DNA from: Amycolatopsis vastitatis
GTDB lineage: Bacteria > Actinomycetota > Actinomycetes > Mycobacteriales > Pseudonocardiaceae
Direction of reading: 5' to 3'
DNA length: 64,000 nucleotides
Assembly (NCBI RefSeq): GCF_002234595.1
Contig: NZ_NMUL01000066.1
Coordinates: 1 to 64,000, forward strand
The translations under genes were made by a program, and so were the position numbers. Below the pieces are notes generated by a model. That model did not search any database, had not been told where the DNA came from, and saw nothing but the letters and a program-made list of their open reading frames with translations. Below, in pieces: positions 1 through 9,007 of this stretch. Position 1 is the stretch's first letter. The number at the start of each line of letters is the position of its first letter.

Positions 1-12
1 TCACTCACGACC
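1..12. repeat. Right end of an IR-A intergenic palindrome, cut by the window edge
   Basis: The first 12 bases, TCACTCACGACC, are identical to the outer right arm of the full palindrome at 59536-59583 and match the one at 18218-18267 except for one base. As in those copies, the element ends just beside a stop codon: the GH2 gene stop occupies 14-16. The left arm and loop lie outside the window, so this is inferred from half an arm plus position. Confidence 0.6.
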
Positions 13-13
13 G

Positions 14-2062
14 TCACGGCTGCCGGGTCCAGGTGACTGTGTCGGTGCGGAGGCGTCCGTCCTGGACGGAGGTCGCCCGGACGACGTTGGGGCCCGGCTG
101 CAGGGCGACGGCGGGCCAGACGGCGATGTGGTCGCCGGGAACCCGGGTGCCGAGCGGGACGCCGTTGACCGAAAGGCTCACCGGCGCGGTGCCGGCGTAG
201 ACCTTGACGTCGGTCGTGGCGGTGGCCCGGACCGTGTCGCGGGCGGAGGTGATGTGCAGGACCGGGCGGGACGACCAGTTCGCCTGGTACCAGTAGAAAG
301 CGTCCTTTTCGGTCAGGCGGTCGTCGGTGACGAGCCCCTTGTCGTTGATCCCCGGGCGGTCGCCCTCGTTGCGCCCGTCCGAAGCGAAGTCGAACATGAC
401 CCACACGAAGCTGCCCCAGAGGTACGGACGCGCCTCGATCGCGCGCCACGACGCTTCGGCGACCTCCGCCTGGTACTCCTCGGGGTGCCAGTGCCCGCCG
501 GGCACCGGTGGCGCCGGGTGCTGTTCGTGCTGCCGGACGCTGGCACCCGCCCCGTATTCGGAGACGGCGATCCGCCGGCCAGGGTCGGCCCGGTGGAGGT
601 CGTCGGCCCACGTGCCCAGGTTCGCGGCACCCGGGACGTACCAGCCGTAGTACCGGTTGTAGCCGGTCAGGTCCGCGTGCCCGGCGAGGGCGTCGGTGTC
701 GGACAGGCAGCAGTGGGCGTACGTCGTGAGGCGGTCCGGATCGTCGGCGCGGAACACGGCCTGGGCCGCGGCGAGCACGGCGTTGGCGGCCGGGCTGGAG
801 ACGTACTGCTCGTTGCCCAGGCCCCACATCGCCACCGACGGGTGGTTCGCGTTCTGCCGGACCAGCTCGTGCGCCTGCGTCTCGGCGTTCGCGGTGAAGG
901 CCGGCGAATCGGTGACGAACCCGACCAGCGGCACCTCGGTCCACACCACCAGGCCGAGCCGGTCGGCGAGGTCGTATTCGCGCGGCGAGTGCTGGTAGTG
1001 GGCCATCCGGACGGCGTTCGCGCCCAGCTCGGCGATCAGCGCGTAGTCGGCGTCGATGTCGGCGGCCGACACCGCGGCGCCGCGGTCCGGACGGCTGGGC
1101 AGCTGGGTGTTCACGCCGTGCAGCGGGTACGGGACGCCGTTGAGCAGGAAGCCGCGCGCGGGGTCGGCGGCGAAGGTGCGCAGTCCCAGCGGGACGGTCA
1201 CCGCGTCCCCGCCCACCTCCGCCGTGACCGAGTACAGGTAGGGATCCCGCACGCCGTTCCACCGGTGCGGATCGCGCACGCGCAGTGTGGAGGTCACCGG
1301 CACGGTCGAGCCGGCCCCGACGGTGACCGCGCCCGCCGAGACCGCCACGACGCGGCGCGCGGCGTCCCGGACCACTGTCCGGACCGGAATCCGCCGCGCC
1401 GCGGCCGTGTCGTTGGTGACCCTGGTGGTCGCCTCGAGGTCGGCGGACGCCGCCGTCAGTGTCTTTTGCCGCACCGAGACACCCGGGTCGCCGTAGTCGA
1501 GCGCGTCCACGTGCACCGGGTCGGCGACGACGAGCTTCACGTCGCGGTAGAGGCCGCCGAACAGGGTGAAGTCGCCGTCGAGCGGGGCGACGCCGGCGTT
1601 CTTGCGGTTGTCGACCGCGACCGCGACGGACACCGTCCGCCCGGCGGGCGCGAGCGCGGTGACGTCGAAGCGGAACCCGGAGTAGCCGCCCTCGTGCCGC
1701 CCCGCGTGCCGGCCGTCGACGTAAACGTCGGTGACCAGGTTCGCGCCGTCGAACTGGAGGAAGACCCGCCGGTCCCCGGCCGGGACGGCCAGGCGGGTCC
1801 GGTACCACCCGACGTCCCTCCGGTAGTTCCCGCCGCCGTCCGCGCCGTCGGCCGCGTTCCACGTGTGCGGCACCGAGACCGGCGCCCAGGAGCTGTCGTC
1901 GAAGGCGGGGGCCGCGGCGCCGGTGACGTCGCCGAGGTGGAACCGCCAGCCGCCGGCCAGCACCGTCTCGGTGCGAGGGTGGCCCGGGGCGGCCGCCACC
2001 GCCACCGGGACGCAGAAGCAGCACAGCAGCGCGGTGACCACCGCGAGGACGAACCGGCGCAC
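14..2062 (-). CDS. Secreted glycoside hydrolase family 2 (beta-galactosidase/beta-glucuronidase type)
   Basis: About 682 aa. A signal peptide (MRRFVLAVVTALLCC..., cleaved near AVAAAPG) is followed by a GH2 sugar-binding jelly-roll domain (about 35-180), an immunoglobulin-like domain (about 190-295) and a TIM barrel. The acid/base Glu is seen in GLGNEQ (about residue 418) and the nucleophile in SEYGAG (about 502). The frame opens at GTG 2074, directly against the GH12 stop, but GGAGGG lies just inside it and is well spaced for the GTG at 2062, which I chose. The immediate adjacency to the upstream GH12 gene implies co-transcription and translational coupling. The substrate cannot be fixed from sequence; the setting suggests plant-polysaccharide side chains. 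Confidence 0.85.
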   Translation of the reverse strand: MRRFVLAVVTALLCCFCVPVAVAAAPGHPRTETVLAGGWRFHLGDVTGAAAPAFDDSSWAPVSVPHTWNAADGADGGGNYRRDVGWYRTRLAVPAGDRRVFLQFDGANLVTDVYVDGRHAGRHEGGYSGFRFDVTALAPAGRTVSVAVAVDNRKNAGVAPLDGDFTLFGGLYRDVKLVVADPVHVDALDYGDPGVSVRQKTLTAASADLEATTRVTNDTAAARRIPVRTVVRDAARRVVAVSAGAVTVGAGSTVPVTSTLRVRDPHRWNGVRDPYLYSVTAEVGGDAVTVPLGLRTFAADPARGFLLNGVPYPLHGVNTQLPSRPDRGAAVSAADIDADYALIAELGANAVRMAHYQHSPREYDLADRLGLVVWTEVPLVGFVTDSPAFTANAETQAHELVRQNANHPSVAMWGLGNEQYVSSPAANAVLAAAQAVFRADDPDRLTTYAHCCLSDTDALAGHADLTGYNRYYGWYVPGAANLGTWADDLHRADPGRRIAVSEYGAGASVRQHEQHPAPPVPGGHWHPEEYQAEVAEASWRAIEARPYLWGSFVWVMFDFASDGRNEGDRPGINDKGLVTDDRLTEKDAFYWYQANWSSRPVLHITSARDTVRATATTDVKVYAGTAPVSLSVNGVPLGTRVPGDHIAVWPAVALQPGPNVVRATSVQDGRLRTDTVTWTRQP

Positions 2063-2074
2063 GCGACCCTCCAC

Positions 2075-2767
2075 TCAGGAATTGGTGACGGAGTAGCTGT
2101 TGGTCGTGAAGTTCAGGCCGCCCGACGACGAGGTGATCTCGAAGCCGAACTGGACTTCACCGAGCGTGACGTCCCCGAACCAGCCGCGCGCCTTGATCCA
2201 GTTCAGCACGGCCAGCACGTCGACCGTCCCGGCGTTCGTGTTCGACGTGCGGACGAACGAGAACACCGCGTTCGAACCGTTCGATCCCTTGTAGACGTCC
2301 CAGGTGTGACCGCCGACGGTCGCGGTGGTCTGCTTGCTGCCCAGCGGCCCGACCGCGCCCTGCTTGTTCATCCAGAGCATGGTCTCGTAGGCGTTGTTGT
2401 CCGCCCAGATGTCGTAGGCGGTCTCGTAGGCGCCGCTGCCGGGACGGGTGACGTTGAAACTGCTCGAAACCTTCCCGAGCGCGCTGAGCCTCTTGCCGAC
2501 GTTCTTCGCCGAGTGCGGGTAGGTCTTGACACCGCCGGTGTTGGGCTGGTCCGACCAGACCCCGAAATTGCTGTGGGAGTTCGCCCAGATGGTCTGCGGG
2601 CCCGCCCCGCTGCCCCAGACGTCGTTGCGGACGGTGTAGCCACCTTCCGACCAGGTGGCCCATTTGTCCGAAGACGACCAGGTCGCCGCCGAAGCGACAC
2701 CCGCCGAGGTGGCCACCGAAGCGGCCACCGTCAGCGAAACCAGCAGGGAACGCACGACTTTGTGCAT
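2075..2767 (-). CDS. Secreted glycoside hydrolase family 12 (endoglucanase/xyloglucanase type)
   Basis: About 230 aa, the usual size of a single-domain GH12 enzyme. It has a Sec signal peptide ending near VASAAT, then a beta-jelly-roll. Family residues are present: the nucleophile Glu in NAYETMLWM (about residue 128) and the acid/base Glu in FGFEITSSSGG (about 210). No carbohydrate-binding module is attached. Starts at GTG 2773 and ATG 2767 are possible; the ATG is preferred because AGGAC lies 7 nt upstream of it. It is the first gene of a two-gene operon with the GH2 gene and has its own promoter. It would cut beta-1,4-glucan or xyloglucan chains outside the cell. Confidence 0.88.
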   Translation of the reverse strand: MHKVVRSLLVSLTVAASVATSAGVASAATWSSSDKWATWSEGGYTVRNDVWGSGAGPQTIWANSHSNFGVWSDQPNTGGVKTYPHSAKNVGKRLSALGKVSSSFNVTRPGSGAYETAYDIWADNNAYETMLWMNKQGAVGPLGSKQTTATVGGHTWDVYKGSNGSNAVFSFVRTSNTNAGTVDVLAVLNWIKARGWFGDVTLGEVQFGFEITSSSGGLNFTTNSYSVTNS

Positions 2768-2802
2768 GGTCACGTCCTGTCGTCGGTGAGGGATTCACCA
2801 AG

Positions 2803-2832
2803 ACTATGACCGCCTGGTCAGCGCGTGGTCAA
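2803..2832 (-). promoter_or_regulatory. Promoter of the GH12-GH2 operon with an operator-like palindrome in the spacer
   Basis: Read on the minus strand, TTGACC (2832-2827) and CATAGT (2808-2803) are separated by 18 bp. An inverted repeat TGACC-GCCT-GGTCA occupies 2807-2820, between and overlapping the promoter elements. This is a typical place for a repressor site. The cognate regulator is unknown. Confidence 0.5.
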
Positions 2833-2896
2833 GCATTGCCGAACGCATTCGAGAAGTTCGAAAATCGCTTTCCGTCGAATTCATTGAACAACGCGG

Positions 2897-2932
2897 AAAG
2901 GGGCTTTCCCCGCGAACGAGGAAAGCCCCTTT
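2897..2932. terminator. Hairpin terminator behind the araBDA-ABC operon
   Basis: Perfect 13-bp arms AAAGGGGCTTTCC / GGAAAGCCCCTTT are separated by 10 nt. It begins 15 nt beyond the permease stop codon at 2948. There is no long U-tract, which is common in actinomycetes. Confidence 0.75.
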
Positions 2933-2947
2933 GCCGAGCCGGCGCGC

Positions 2948-4168
2948 TCAGGAAGCCGCGCGGCGCTTCGTCCAGATGTCGTAGGCCACCGCCGCGAGCA
3001 GGACGACACCCTTCACCAGCATCACCCGCTCGCTCGGGGCGCCGATCAGGGACATGCCGTTGTTGATCACGGCCATGATCAGGCCACCGGTGATCGCGCC
3101 GACCACCTTGCCGACGCCGCCCTGGACGGCCGCGCCGCCGATGAACGCCGCCGCGATCGCGTCGAGCTCGAAGTTGATGCCCGCCGTCGGGCCCGCCTGG
3201 TTGAGCCGTCCGGCGAAGATGATCCCGGCCAGCGCGGCCAGCACGCCCATATTGACGAAGATCCAGAACGTCACCTGCTTGACCTTGACCCCGGACAGGG
3301 TCGCGGCCTGCAGGTTGCCGCCGACGGCGTAGATGTGCCTGCCGAACACCGACTTGCCCGCCACCAGCGAGTAGCCGAGCACCAGCACGGCGAGCAGGAT
3401 CAGCACCCACGGCAGGTTCTTGAACCGCGCCAGCTGCACGACCAGCGCGAGCACCAGCACCGCGATCCCGGCGATCTTCAGCGCGAAGAGCGGGAACGGG
3501 TCGACGTCCTGGCCGTAGCCGAGGCGGCCCTTGCGCTTGCGCCACTGCGTGAACGCGATCCCGGCCACCGCGGCGACACCGGCGAGCAGCGACACCAGGT
3601 CGGCGCCGCCGAGCGGGCCGAGGGCGATGTTGCCCAGGTAGCCGTCGGTGAAGCCGTTCGACAGCGTGCGGATCGCGTCCGGGAACGGGCCGATGCCCTG
3701 GTTGCCCAGCACCGTCAGGGTGAGCGCCCGGAACGCCAGCATGCCGGCGAGCGTCACGATGAACGCCGGGATGCCGAAGTAGGCGACCCAGTAGCCCTGC
3801 CACGCGCCGATCGCCGCGCCGACGACGAGGGTGATCAGCACCGCCAGGAACCACGGCACGTGCGAGTTCACCATCAGCACGGCGGACACCGCGCCGGTCA
3901 TCGCGACGACCGACCCGGCGGACAGGTCGATGTGCCCGGAGATGATCACCAGGATCATCCCGATCGCGAGGATCAGCACGTAGCTGTTCTGCACGATGAT
4001 GTTGGAGATGTTCTGCGGCTCCAGCAGCGCGCCGCCGGTGAGCACCTCGAACAGCACCACGATCAGCGCGAACGCGACGTAGATACCGCTCTGTCGCGGG
4101 TTGATCGAAATCCTCCGCTTGGAGCGCTCAACCGGGGGCACGGCGGGCCGTGCTTCGGTCGTGGTCAT
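2948..4168 (-). CDS. gguB: Sugar ABC transporter permease (GguB/MmsB, XylH type)
   Basis: A 406-aa polytopic membrane protein of the branched-chain-permease fold. The segment GHIDLSAGSVVAMTGAVSA and the C-terminal INFELDAIAAAFIGGAAVQGG are the family hallmarks. The long central loop (about 190-220, QWRKRKGRLGYGQD) and total length fit the multiple-monosaccharide permeases rather than the shorter RbsC type. The start ATG overlaps the stop of the ATPase gene (ATGA), and it is the last gene before the terminator. It forms the membrane channel of the importer encoded with the next two genes. Given araA/B/D in the same operon, L-arabinose and related pentoses are the likely cargo; this is inferred from context. 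Confidence 0.85.
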   Translation of the reverse strand: MTTTEARPAVPPVERSKRRISINPRQSGIYVAFALIVVLFEVLTGGALLEPQNISNIIVQNSYVLILAIGMILVIISGHIDLSAGSVVAMTGAVSAVLMVNSHVPWFLAVLITLVVGAAIGAWQGYWVAYFGIPAFIVTLAGMLAFRALTLTVLGNQGIGPFPDAIRTLSNGFTDGYLGNIALGPLGGADLVSLLAGVAAVAGIAFTQWRKRKGRLGYGQDVDPFPLFALKIAGIAVLVLALVVQLARFKNLPWVLILLAVLVLGYSLVAGKSVFGRHIYAVGGNLQAATLSGVKVKQVTFWIFVNMGVLAALAGIIFAGRLNQAGPTAGINFELDAIAAAFIGGAAVQGGVGKVVGAITGGLIMAVINNGMSLIGAPSERVMLVKGVVLLAAVAYDIWTKRRAAS

Positions 4169-5685
4169 TCCCGTTCCTTAGTCATGTACTGCATCAGTAG
4201 TTCCTGAGTCGCGTGTTCGCGGGTCGCCTCGCCGGTGATCCGCCCGGCCGACAGCGCGTAGATCCGGTCGCAGAGCCCGAGCAGCTCCGGCAGCTCGGAG
4301 GAGATGACCAGCACGGCCTTCCCCTGCGCGGCCAGCTCGTTGATGATCGTGTAGATCTCGAACTTCGCGCCGACGTCGATGCCGCGGGTCGGCTCGTCCA
4401 GGATCAGCACGTCGGGGTCGGTGAAGATCCACTTGGCCAGCACGACCTTCTGCTGGTTGCCGCCGGAGAGCTTCCCGGTCACGCTCTGCACGCTCGGCGC
4501 CTTGATCCGCAGGTCCCGGCGGTAGGAGTTCGCGGTGTCGTGCTCGGCGTGCTCGTTGACCCAGCCGCGCTTGGCCAGCTTGCCCAGCCCGGCCGCGGAC
4601 ACGTTGCGCTGGATGTCCTCGATCAGGTTGAGCCCGTAGCGCTTCCGGTCCTCGGTGGCGTAGGCGATGCCGTGGCGGACGGCCTCCTGCACCGACCGGA
4701 CCTCGATCTCCTTGCCGTGCTTGAAGACCCGCCCGGAGATGTCCTTGCCCCACGACCGGCCGAACACGCTCATCGCGAGCTCGGTGCGGCCCGCGCCCAT
4801 CAGCCCGGCCAGGCCGACGATCTCCCCGCGCCGCAGCGAAAGCGACGCGTTGTCGACGACGACCCGGCCGGCCTGGGTCGGGCTGTGCACCGTCCAGTCC
4901 TCGATCCGCAGCACCTCTTCGCCGATCTCCGGTTCCCGCGGCGGGAACCGGTGCTCGAGGTCGCGGCCGACCATGCCGGTGATGATGCGCTCTTCCGTCA
5001 GCCCCGCCGCGTCGAGCGTTTCGATCGTCTTGCCGTCACGCAGGATCGTGACGGTGTCGGCGATCGCCGTCACCTCGCCGAGCTTGTGCGAGATGATGAC
5101 GCACGTGACGCCCTCGTCCCGCAGCCCGCGCAGCAGCTCGAGCAGGTGGGCCGAGTCGTCGTCGTTGAGCGCCGCGGTGGGCTCGTCGAGGATCAGCAGC
5201 TTGACCTCTTTGGACAGTGCCTTGGCGATCTCGACGAGCTGCTGCTTGCCGACACCGAGCTCCTGCACCGCCCGCGTGGCGTTTTCGGCGAGGCCGACGC
5301 GCTTGAGCAGCGCGCCGGCCTCGTGGTTGGTGCGGTTCCAGTCGATCCAGCCCCGCTTCTGCTGTTCGTTGCCGAGGAAGATGTTCTCCGCGATCGACAA
5401 CTGGCCGCACAGCGCGAGCTCCTGGTGGATGATCACGATCCCGCGCCGTTCGCTGTCGCGCACCGACCCGAACTCGCACCGCTGCCCGTCGAAGGTGATC
5501 TCGCCGTCGTACGTCCCGTGGGGGTAGACGCCCGAGAGCACCTTCATCAGGGTGGACTTCCCGGCGCCGTTCTCCCCGCAGATCGCGTGGATTTCCCCGC
5601 GGCGCACGGAAAGAGTGACGTCCGACAGCGCCTTGACCCCGGGGAAGGTCTTGGTGATCCCGCGCATGCCGAGCAGTTCGGTCAT
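4165..5685 (-). CDS. gguA: Sugar ABC transporter ATP-binding protein (GguA/MmsA type)
   Basis: 506 aa with two ATPase domains in tandem, as in RbsA/XylG/GguA. Domain 1 shows Walker A GENGAGKST (about 37-45), a signature region ELGVGKQQLVEIAKAL and Walker B LLILDEPTAAL. Domain 2 has a degenerate Walker A (LMGAGRTE), signature LSGGNQQKVVLAKWI and Walker B VLILDEPTRGID. Such asymmetry is normal in this class. Its start overlaps the binding-protein stop by 4 nt and its stop overlaps the permease start, so the three are translated as a coupled set. It energises import by the partner permease. Confidence 0.87.
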   Translation of the reverse strand: MTELLGMRGITKTFPGVKALSDVTLSVRRGEIHAICGENGAGKSTLMKVLSGVYPHGTYDGEITFDGQRCEFGSVRDSERRGIVIIHQELALCGQLSIAENIFLGNEQQKRGWIDWNRTNHEAGALLKRVGLAENATRAVQELGVGKQQLVEIAKALSKEVKLLILDEPTAALNDDDSAHLLELLRGLRDEGVTCVIISHKLGEVTAIADTVTILRDGKTIETLDAAGLTEERIITGMVGRDLEHRFPPREPEIGEEVLRIEDWTVHSPTQAGRVVVDNASLSLRRGEIVGLAGLMGAGRTELAMSVFGRSWGKDISGRVFKHGKEIEVRSVQEAVRHGIAYATEDRKRYGLNLIEDIQRNVSAAGLGKLAKRGWVNEHAEHDTANSYRRDLRIKAPSVQSVTGKLSGGNQQKVVLAKWIFTDPDVLILDEPTRGIDVGAKFEIYTIINELAAQGKAVLVISSELPELLGLCDRIYALSAGRITGEATREHATQELLMQYMTKERE

Positions 5686-6785
5686 TTCAGCTGACCTGCC
5701 GTGTAGTAGCCCGACTCGACGAGTTCCTTCTCGTAGTTGGCCTTGTCCACGGTGACCGGCTGCAGCAGGAAGGACGGGACGACCTTCTTGCCGTTGTCGT
5801 AGTCGGTGGTGTTGTTGACCTCGGGCTTGCCGCCCTTGAGCACCGCGTCGGCCATCTTGACGGTGGTGTCGGCGAGCTTGCGGGTGTCCTTGAAGATCGT
5901 CGAGTACTGCTCACCGGCGATGATGGACTTGACCGAGGCGACCTCGGCGTCCTGCCCGGTCACGATCGGGTACGCCTGACCGCCGGTGCCGTAGCCGTTG
6001 CTCTTCAGCGCCGACAGGATGCCGATCGACAGGCCGTCGTACGGCGAAAGCACGCCCTGGACCTTCGCGCCACCGGTGTAGGTCTTGGTGAGCAGGTCCT
6101 CCATGCGGCGCTGCGCGGTGGCCGGGTCCCAGCGCAGGATGGCCGCGCGGGCGAAGTCGGTCTGGCCGCTCTTGACGACCAGCTTGCCGCTGTCGATCAG
6201 GGGCTTGAGGACGGACATCGCGCCGTTGAAGAAGAAGGTGGCGTTGTTGTCGTCCGGCGAACCGGCGAACAGCTCGATGTTGAACGGCCCCGCGCCCGTG
6301 CCCAGGCCCTTGACCAGCGAGTTCGCCTGCTCGACGCCGACCTTGAAGTTGTCGAAGGTGGCGTAGTAGTCGACGTTCGGTGAATTGCGGATCAGCCGGT
6401 CGTAGGCGATGACCGGGATCTTCTTGTCGGCCGCCTCCTGCAGCTGGGTGGTGATGGCGGTGCCGTCGATCGAGGCGATGACCAGGAGCTTGGCGCCCTT
6501 GGTGATCTGGTTCTCGATCTGGTTCACCTGGGTGGGGATGTCGTTCTCGGCGTACTGCAGGTCGACCTTGTAGCCGAGCTTCTCCAGCGCCGACTTGATG
6601 TTGTCGCCGTCGTGGATCCAGCGCTCCGACGACTTCGTCGGCATGGTGACGCCGACCAGGCCGCCCGCGGCGCTGGCGCCCGACGGCGCCGCCTGGTCCG
6701 CGGTCTTCTGGCTCGAGCCGCACGCCGAAAGCGTGAGCACGAGCCCCGCGGCCGCGACCGCGGCGATTCCTCTGCTGAACTTCAT
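5682..6785 (-). CDS. chvE: Periplasmic-type sugar-binding lipoprotein (ChvE/multiple-monosaccharide type)
   Basis: About 367 aa. The lipoprotein signal MKFSRGIAAVAAAGLVLTLSACGSS places the lipid-modified Cys at about residue 22. The mature part is a type I periplasmic-binding fold (Peripla_BP_4), with VGVTMPTKSSERWIHDG, NDIPTQVNQIENQI and YDRLIRNSPNVDYYATFDN strongly resembling ChvE. The start at ATG 6785 is set by AAGGAAG upstream. It lies 17 nt after araA and overlaps the ATPase gene by 4 nt. It captures monosaccharides at the outer face of the membrane for GguAB. ChvE proteins bind several aldoses; arabinose is favoured here by the operon. Confidence 0.85.
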   Translation of the reverse strand: MKFSRGIAAVAAAGLVLTLSACGSSQKTADQAAPSGASAAGGLVGVTMPTKSSERWIHDGDNIKSALEKLGYKVDLQYAENDIPTQVNQIENQITKGAKLLVIASIDGTAITTQLQEAADKKIPVIAYDRLIRNSPNVDYYATFDNFKVGVEQANSLVKGLGTGAGPFNIELFAGSPDDNNATFFFNGAMSVLKPLIDSGKLVVKSGQTDFARAAILRWDPATAQRRMEDLLTKTYTGGAKVQGVLSPYDGLSIGILSALKSNGYGTGGQAYPIVTGQDAEVASVKSIIAGEQYSTIFKDTRKLADTTVKMADAVLKGGKPEVNNTTDYDNGKKVVPSFLLQPVTVDKANYEKELVESGYYTAGQLK

Positions 6786-6802
6786 TGTTCTTTCTTCCTT
6801 TC

Positions 6803-8311
6803 TCAGAAGCCCTGAGCGAGCCGGTGGTAGGCCTGGTTCCAGCGGATGCGGTCCGCGAAGCCGTGCGGGGTCGTGTCCTGGTCGATGACCAGCAGCTCGA
6901 CGCCGAGCAGGTTCGCGAAGTCGCGAAGGGTCTCCGTGCCCACGGCCTGGGTGAGCACGGTGTGGTGCGGGCCGCCCGCGGTGATCCACGACTCGGCGGA
7001 CGTCGACAGCGACGGCGCCGGCTCCCAGACCGCACGGGCGACCGGCAGGTTCGGCAGCGGCTCGTCCGGCGCGACGACCTCGATCTCGTTGGCCACCAGC
7101 CGGAACCGGTCGCCGAGGTCGACCAGGCCGAGGACGACGCCGGGCCCGGGCGCGGCGTCGAACACCAGCCGGACCGGGTCCTCGCGGCCGCCGATGCCGA
7201 GGGCGTGGATCTCGCACGACGGCTTCGCCGCCGCGATGCTCGGGCAGACCTCCAGCATGTGCGCGCCGAGGATCTTCGGCGTGCCCGGCCCGAAGTGGTA
7301 GGTGTAGTCCTCCATGAACGACGTGCCGAGGCTCTTGCCGACGCTCATCGCCTTGACCGCGGCGAGCAGCGCCGAGGTCTTCCAGTCGCCTTCGCCGCCG
7401 AAGCCGTAGCCGTCGGCCATCAGCCGCTGCACGGCGAGGCCGGGCAGCTGCCGCAGGCCGCCGAGGTCCTCGAAGTTGGTGGTGAACGCGCCGAACCCGC
7501 CGTCGGTGAGGAACTTGCGCAGCCCGGCCTCGATCTTGGCCGCGTAGCGCAGCGACTCGTGCCGCGCTCCCCCGGCCGCCAGGTCCGGCACAACGTTGTA
7601 TTCGTCGGCGTAGCGCCCCACCAGCGACTCCACTGTGTCCTTTTCGGACACACTATCAACCTGTTCGACCAGGTCGTTGACCCCGTAGGTGTTGACCGAG
7701 ACGCCGAACCGCAGCTCGGCCTCCACCTTGTCGCCTTCGGTCACGGCGACGTCGCGCATGTTGTCGCCGAACCGGGCCAGCCGCAGGTTCCGCAGGTGGT
7801 CGGCGCCGATCGCGGCCCGCGCCCACGCGTCGATCCGCGCGACGACGGCCGGGTCGCTGACGTGGCCGGCGACGGTCTTGCGCGGCACGCCGAGCCGGGT
7901 CTGGATGAACCCGAACTCACGGTCGCCGTGCGCGGCCTGGTTGAGGTTCATGAAGTCCATGTCGATCGTGGACCACGGGAGCGCCTCGTTGAGCTGGGTG
8001 TGCAGGTGCAGCAGCGGCTTGCGCAGCGAGTCCAGCCCGGTGATCCACATCTTGGCCGGCGAGAAGGTGTGCATCCACGCGATCACGCCCACGCACGACG
8101 CGTCGGCGTTGGCCTCCTGCAGCACCCGGCGGATCGACGAGGCCTCGGTCAGGACCGGCTTGCCGACGATCTCGGCGGGCAACCCGCCGGAGGCGGCCAG
8201 CAACTGCTGGATGCGCAGGGACTGGCCGGCCACCTGCTCCAGGGTCTCCTCGCCGTAGAGGCCCTGGCTGCCGGTGAGGAACCAGATTTCGGGTTTCGAC
8301 GCGCGCGTCAT
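6803..8311 (-). CDS. araA: L-arabinose isomerase
   Basis: 502 aa, full length for AraA. It begins SKPEIWFLTGSQGLYGEETL, a diagnostic N-terminus. It contains CVGVIAWMHTFSPAKMWI, the segment GEGDWKTSALLAAVKAM with a metal-binding Glu, and FMEDYTYHFGPG with a second metal-binding Glu. It converts L-arabinose to L-ribulose with Mn2+ in the cytoplasm. ATG 8311 is preceded by GAGGAG. It is the third gene of the araB-araD-araA order and is followed 17 nt later by the importer genes, so uptake and catabolism share a transcript. Confidence 0.96.
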   Translation of the reverse strand: MTRASKPEIWFLTGSQGLYGEETLEQVAGQSLRIQQLLAASGGLPAEIVGKPVLTEASSIRRVLQEANADASCVGVIAWMHTFSPAKMWITGLDSLRKPLLHLHTQLNEALPWSTIDMDFMNLNQAAHGDREFGFIQTRLGVPRKTVAGHVSDPAVVARIDAWARAAIGADHLRNLRLARFGDNMRDVAVTEGDKVEAELRFGVSVNTYGVNDLVEQVDSVSEKDTVESLVGRYADEYNVVPDLAAGGARHESLRYAAKIEAGLRKFLTDGGFGAFTTNFEDLGGLRQLPGLAVQRLMADGYGFGGEGDWKTSALLAAVKAMSVGKSLGTSFMEDYTYHFGPGTPKILGAHMLEVCPSIAAAKPSCEIHALGIGGREDPVRLVFDAAPGPGVVLGLVDLGDRFRLVANEIEVVAPDEPLPNLPVARAVWEPAPSLSTSAESWITAGGPHHTVLTQAVGTETLRDFANLLGVELLVIDQDTTPHGFADRIRWNQAYHRLAQGF

Positions 8312-8329
8312 CGTTCTCCTCGAGAGAGT

Positions 8330-9007
8330 TCAGTGCTGGCCGTAGACGTTCTGGTACCGGGCGTAGAGCCGGTCGACGTCGTCGGATCGCAGGGGTTCGG
8401 GCGTACCGAGCTCGAAAGCCTTGTGCACGGTGCGGGCCACCTCTTCGACCAGCACCGCGGCCTTGACCGCGGCGCGGGCGGTGCGGCCGACGGTGAACGG
8501 GCCGTGGTTGCGCATCAGCACCGCCGGCGACCGGCTCGAGCGAAGCGTTTCGACGATGCCGCGGCCGATGGAGTCGTCGCCGATCAGGGCGAACGGCCCG
8601 ACCGGGATCTCCCCGCCGAACTCGTCGGCGATCATCGTCAGCACGCACGGGATCGGCTCGCCGCGGGCCGCCCACGCCGTGGCGTAGGTCGAGTGGGTGT
8701 GCACGACGCCGCCGATCTCCGGCATGTGCCGGTAGACGTAGGCGTGCGCGGCGGTGTCCGACGAGGGCGCGAGCTCGCCCTCGACGAGCTCGCCGTGCAG
8801 GTCGGTGACGACCATGGTGTCGGCGGACAGGTCGTCGTAGGACACCCCCGACGGCTTGATGACCAGCAGGTCCCGCCCGGGGACGCGCGCCGAGACGTTG
8901 CCCGCGGTCCAGACGACCAGCGCGTTGCGGGTCAGCTCGCCGTGCAGCTTCGCGACGGTCTCCCGCAGCTCGGCGACGGTGTCGAGGACTTCACCGGTCA
9001 GCGACAT
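8330..9007 (-). CDS. araD: L-ribulose-5-phosphate 4-epimerase
   Basis: 225 aa, class II aldolase/AraD fold. It shows GNVSARVPGRDLLVIKPSG (phosphate and substrate loop), the zinc motif VHTHSTYATAWA (about 94-105) and a later His in LMRNHGPFTVG. These belong to the epimerase rather than to fuculose aldolase. The start ATG 9007 overlaps the araB stop by 1 nt (TGATG), implying translational coupling. It converts L-ribulose-5-phosphate to D-xylulose-5-phosphate for the pentose phosphate pathway. Confidence 0.93.
   Translation of the reverse strand: MSLTGEVLDTVAELRETVAKLHGELTRNALVVWTAGNVSARVPGRDLLVIKPSGVSYDDLSADTMVVTDLHGELVEGELAPSSDTAAHAYVYRHMPEIGGVVHTHSTYATAWAARGEPIPCVLTMIADEFGGEIPVGPFALIGDDSIGRGIVETLRSSRSPAVLMRNHGPFTVGRTARAAVKAAVLVEEVARTVHKAFELGTPEPLRSDDVDRLYARYQNVYGQH

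Noticed and set aside
128..2809. An 893-codon plus-strand frame opposite the GH2 and GH12 genes
   Set aside because: It spans two well-supported genes and their promoter and shows only low-complexity Arg/Val/Asp-rich sequence.
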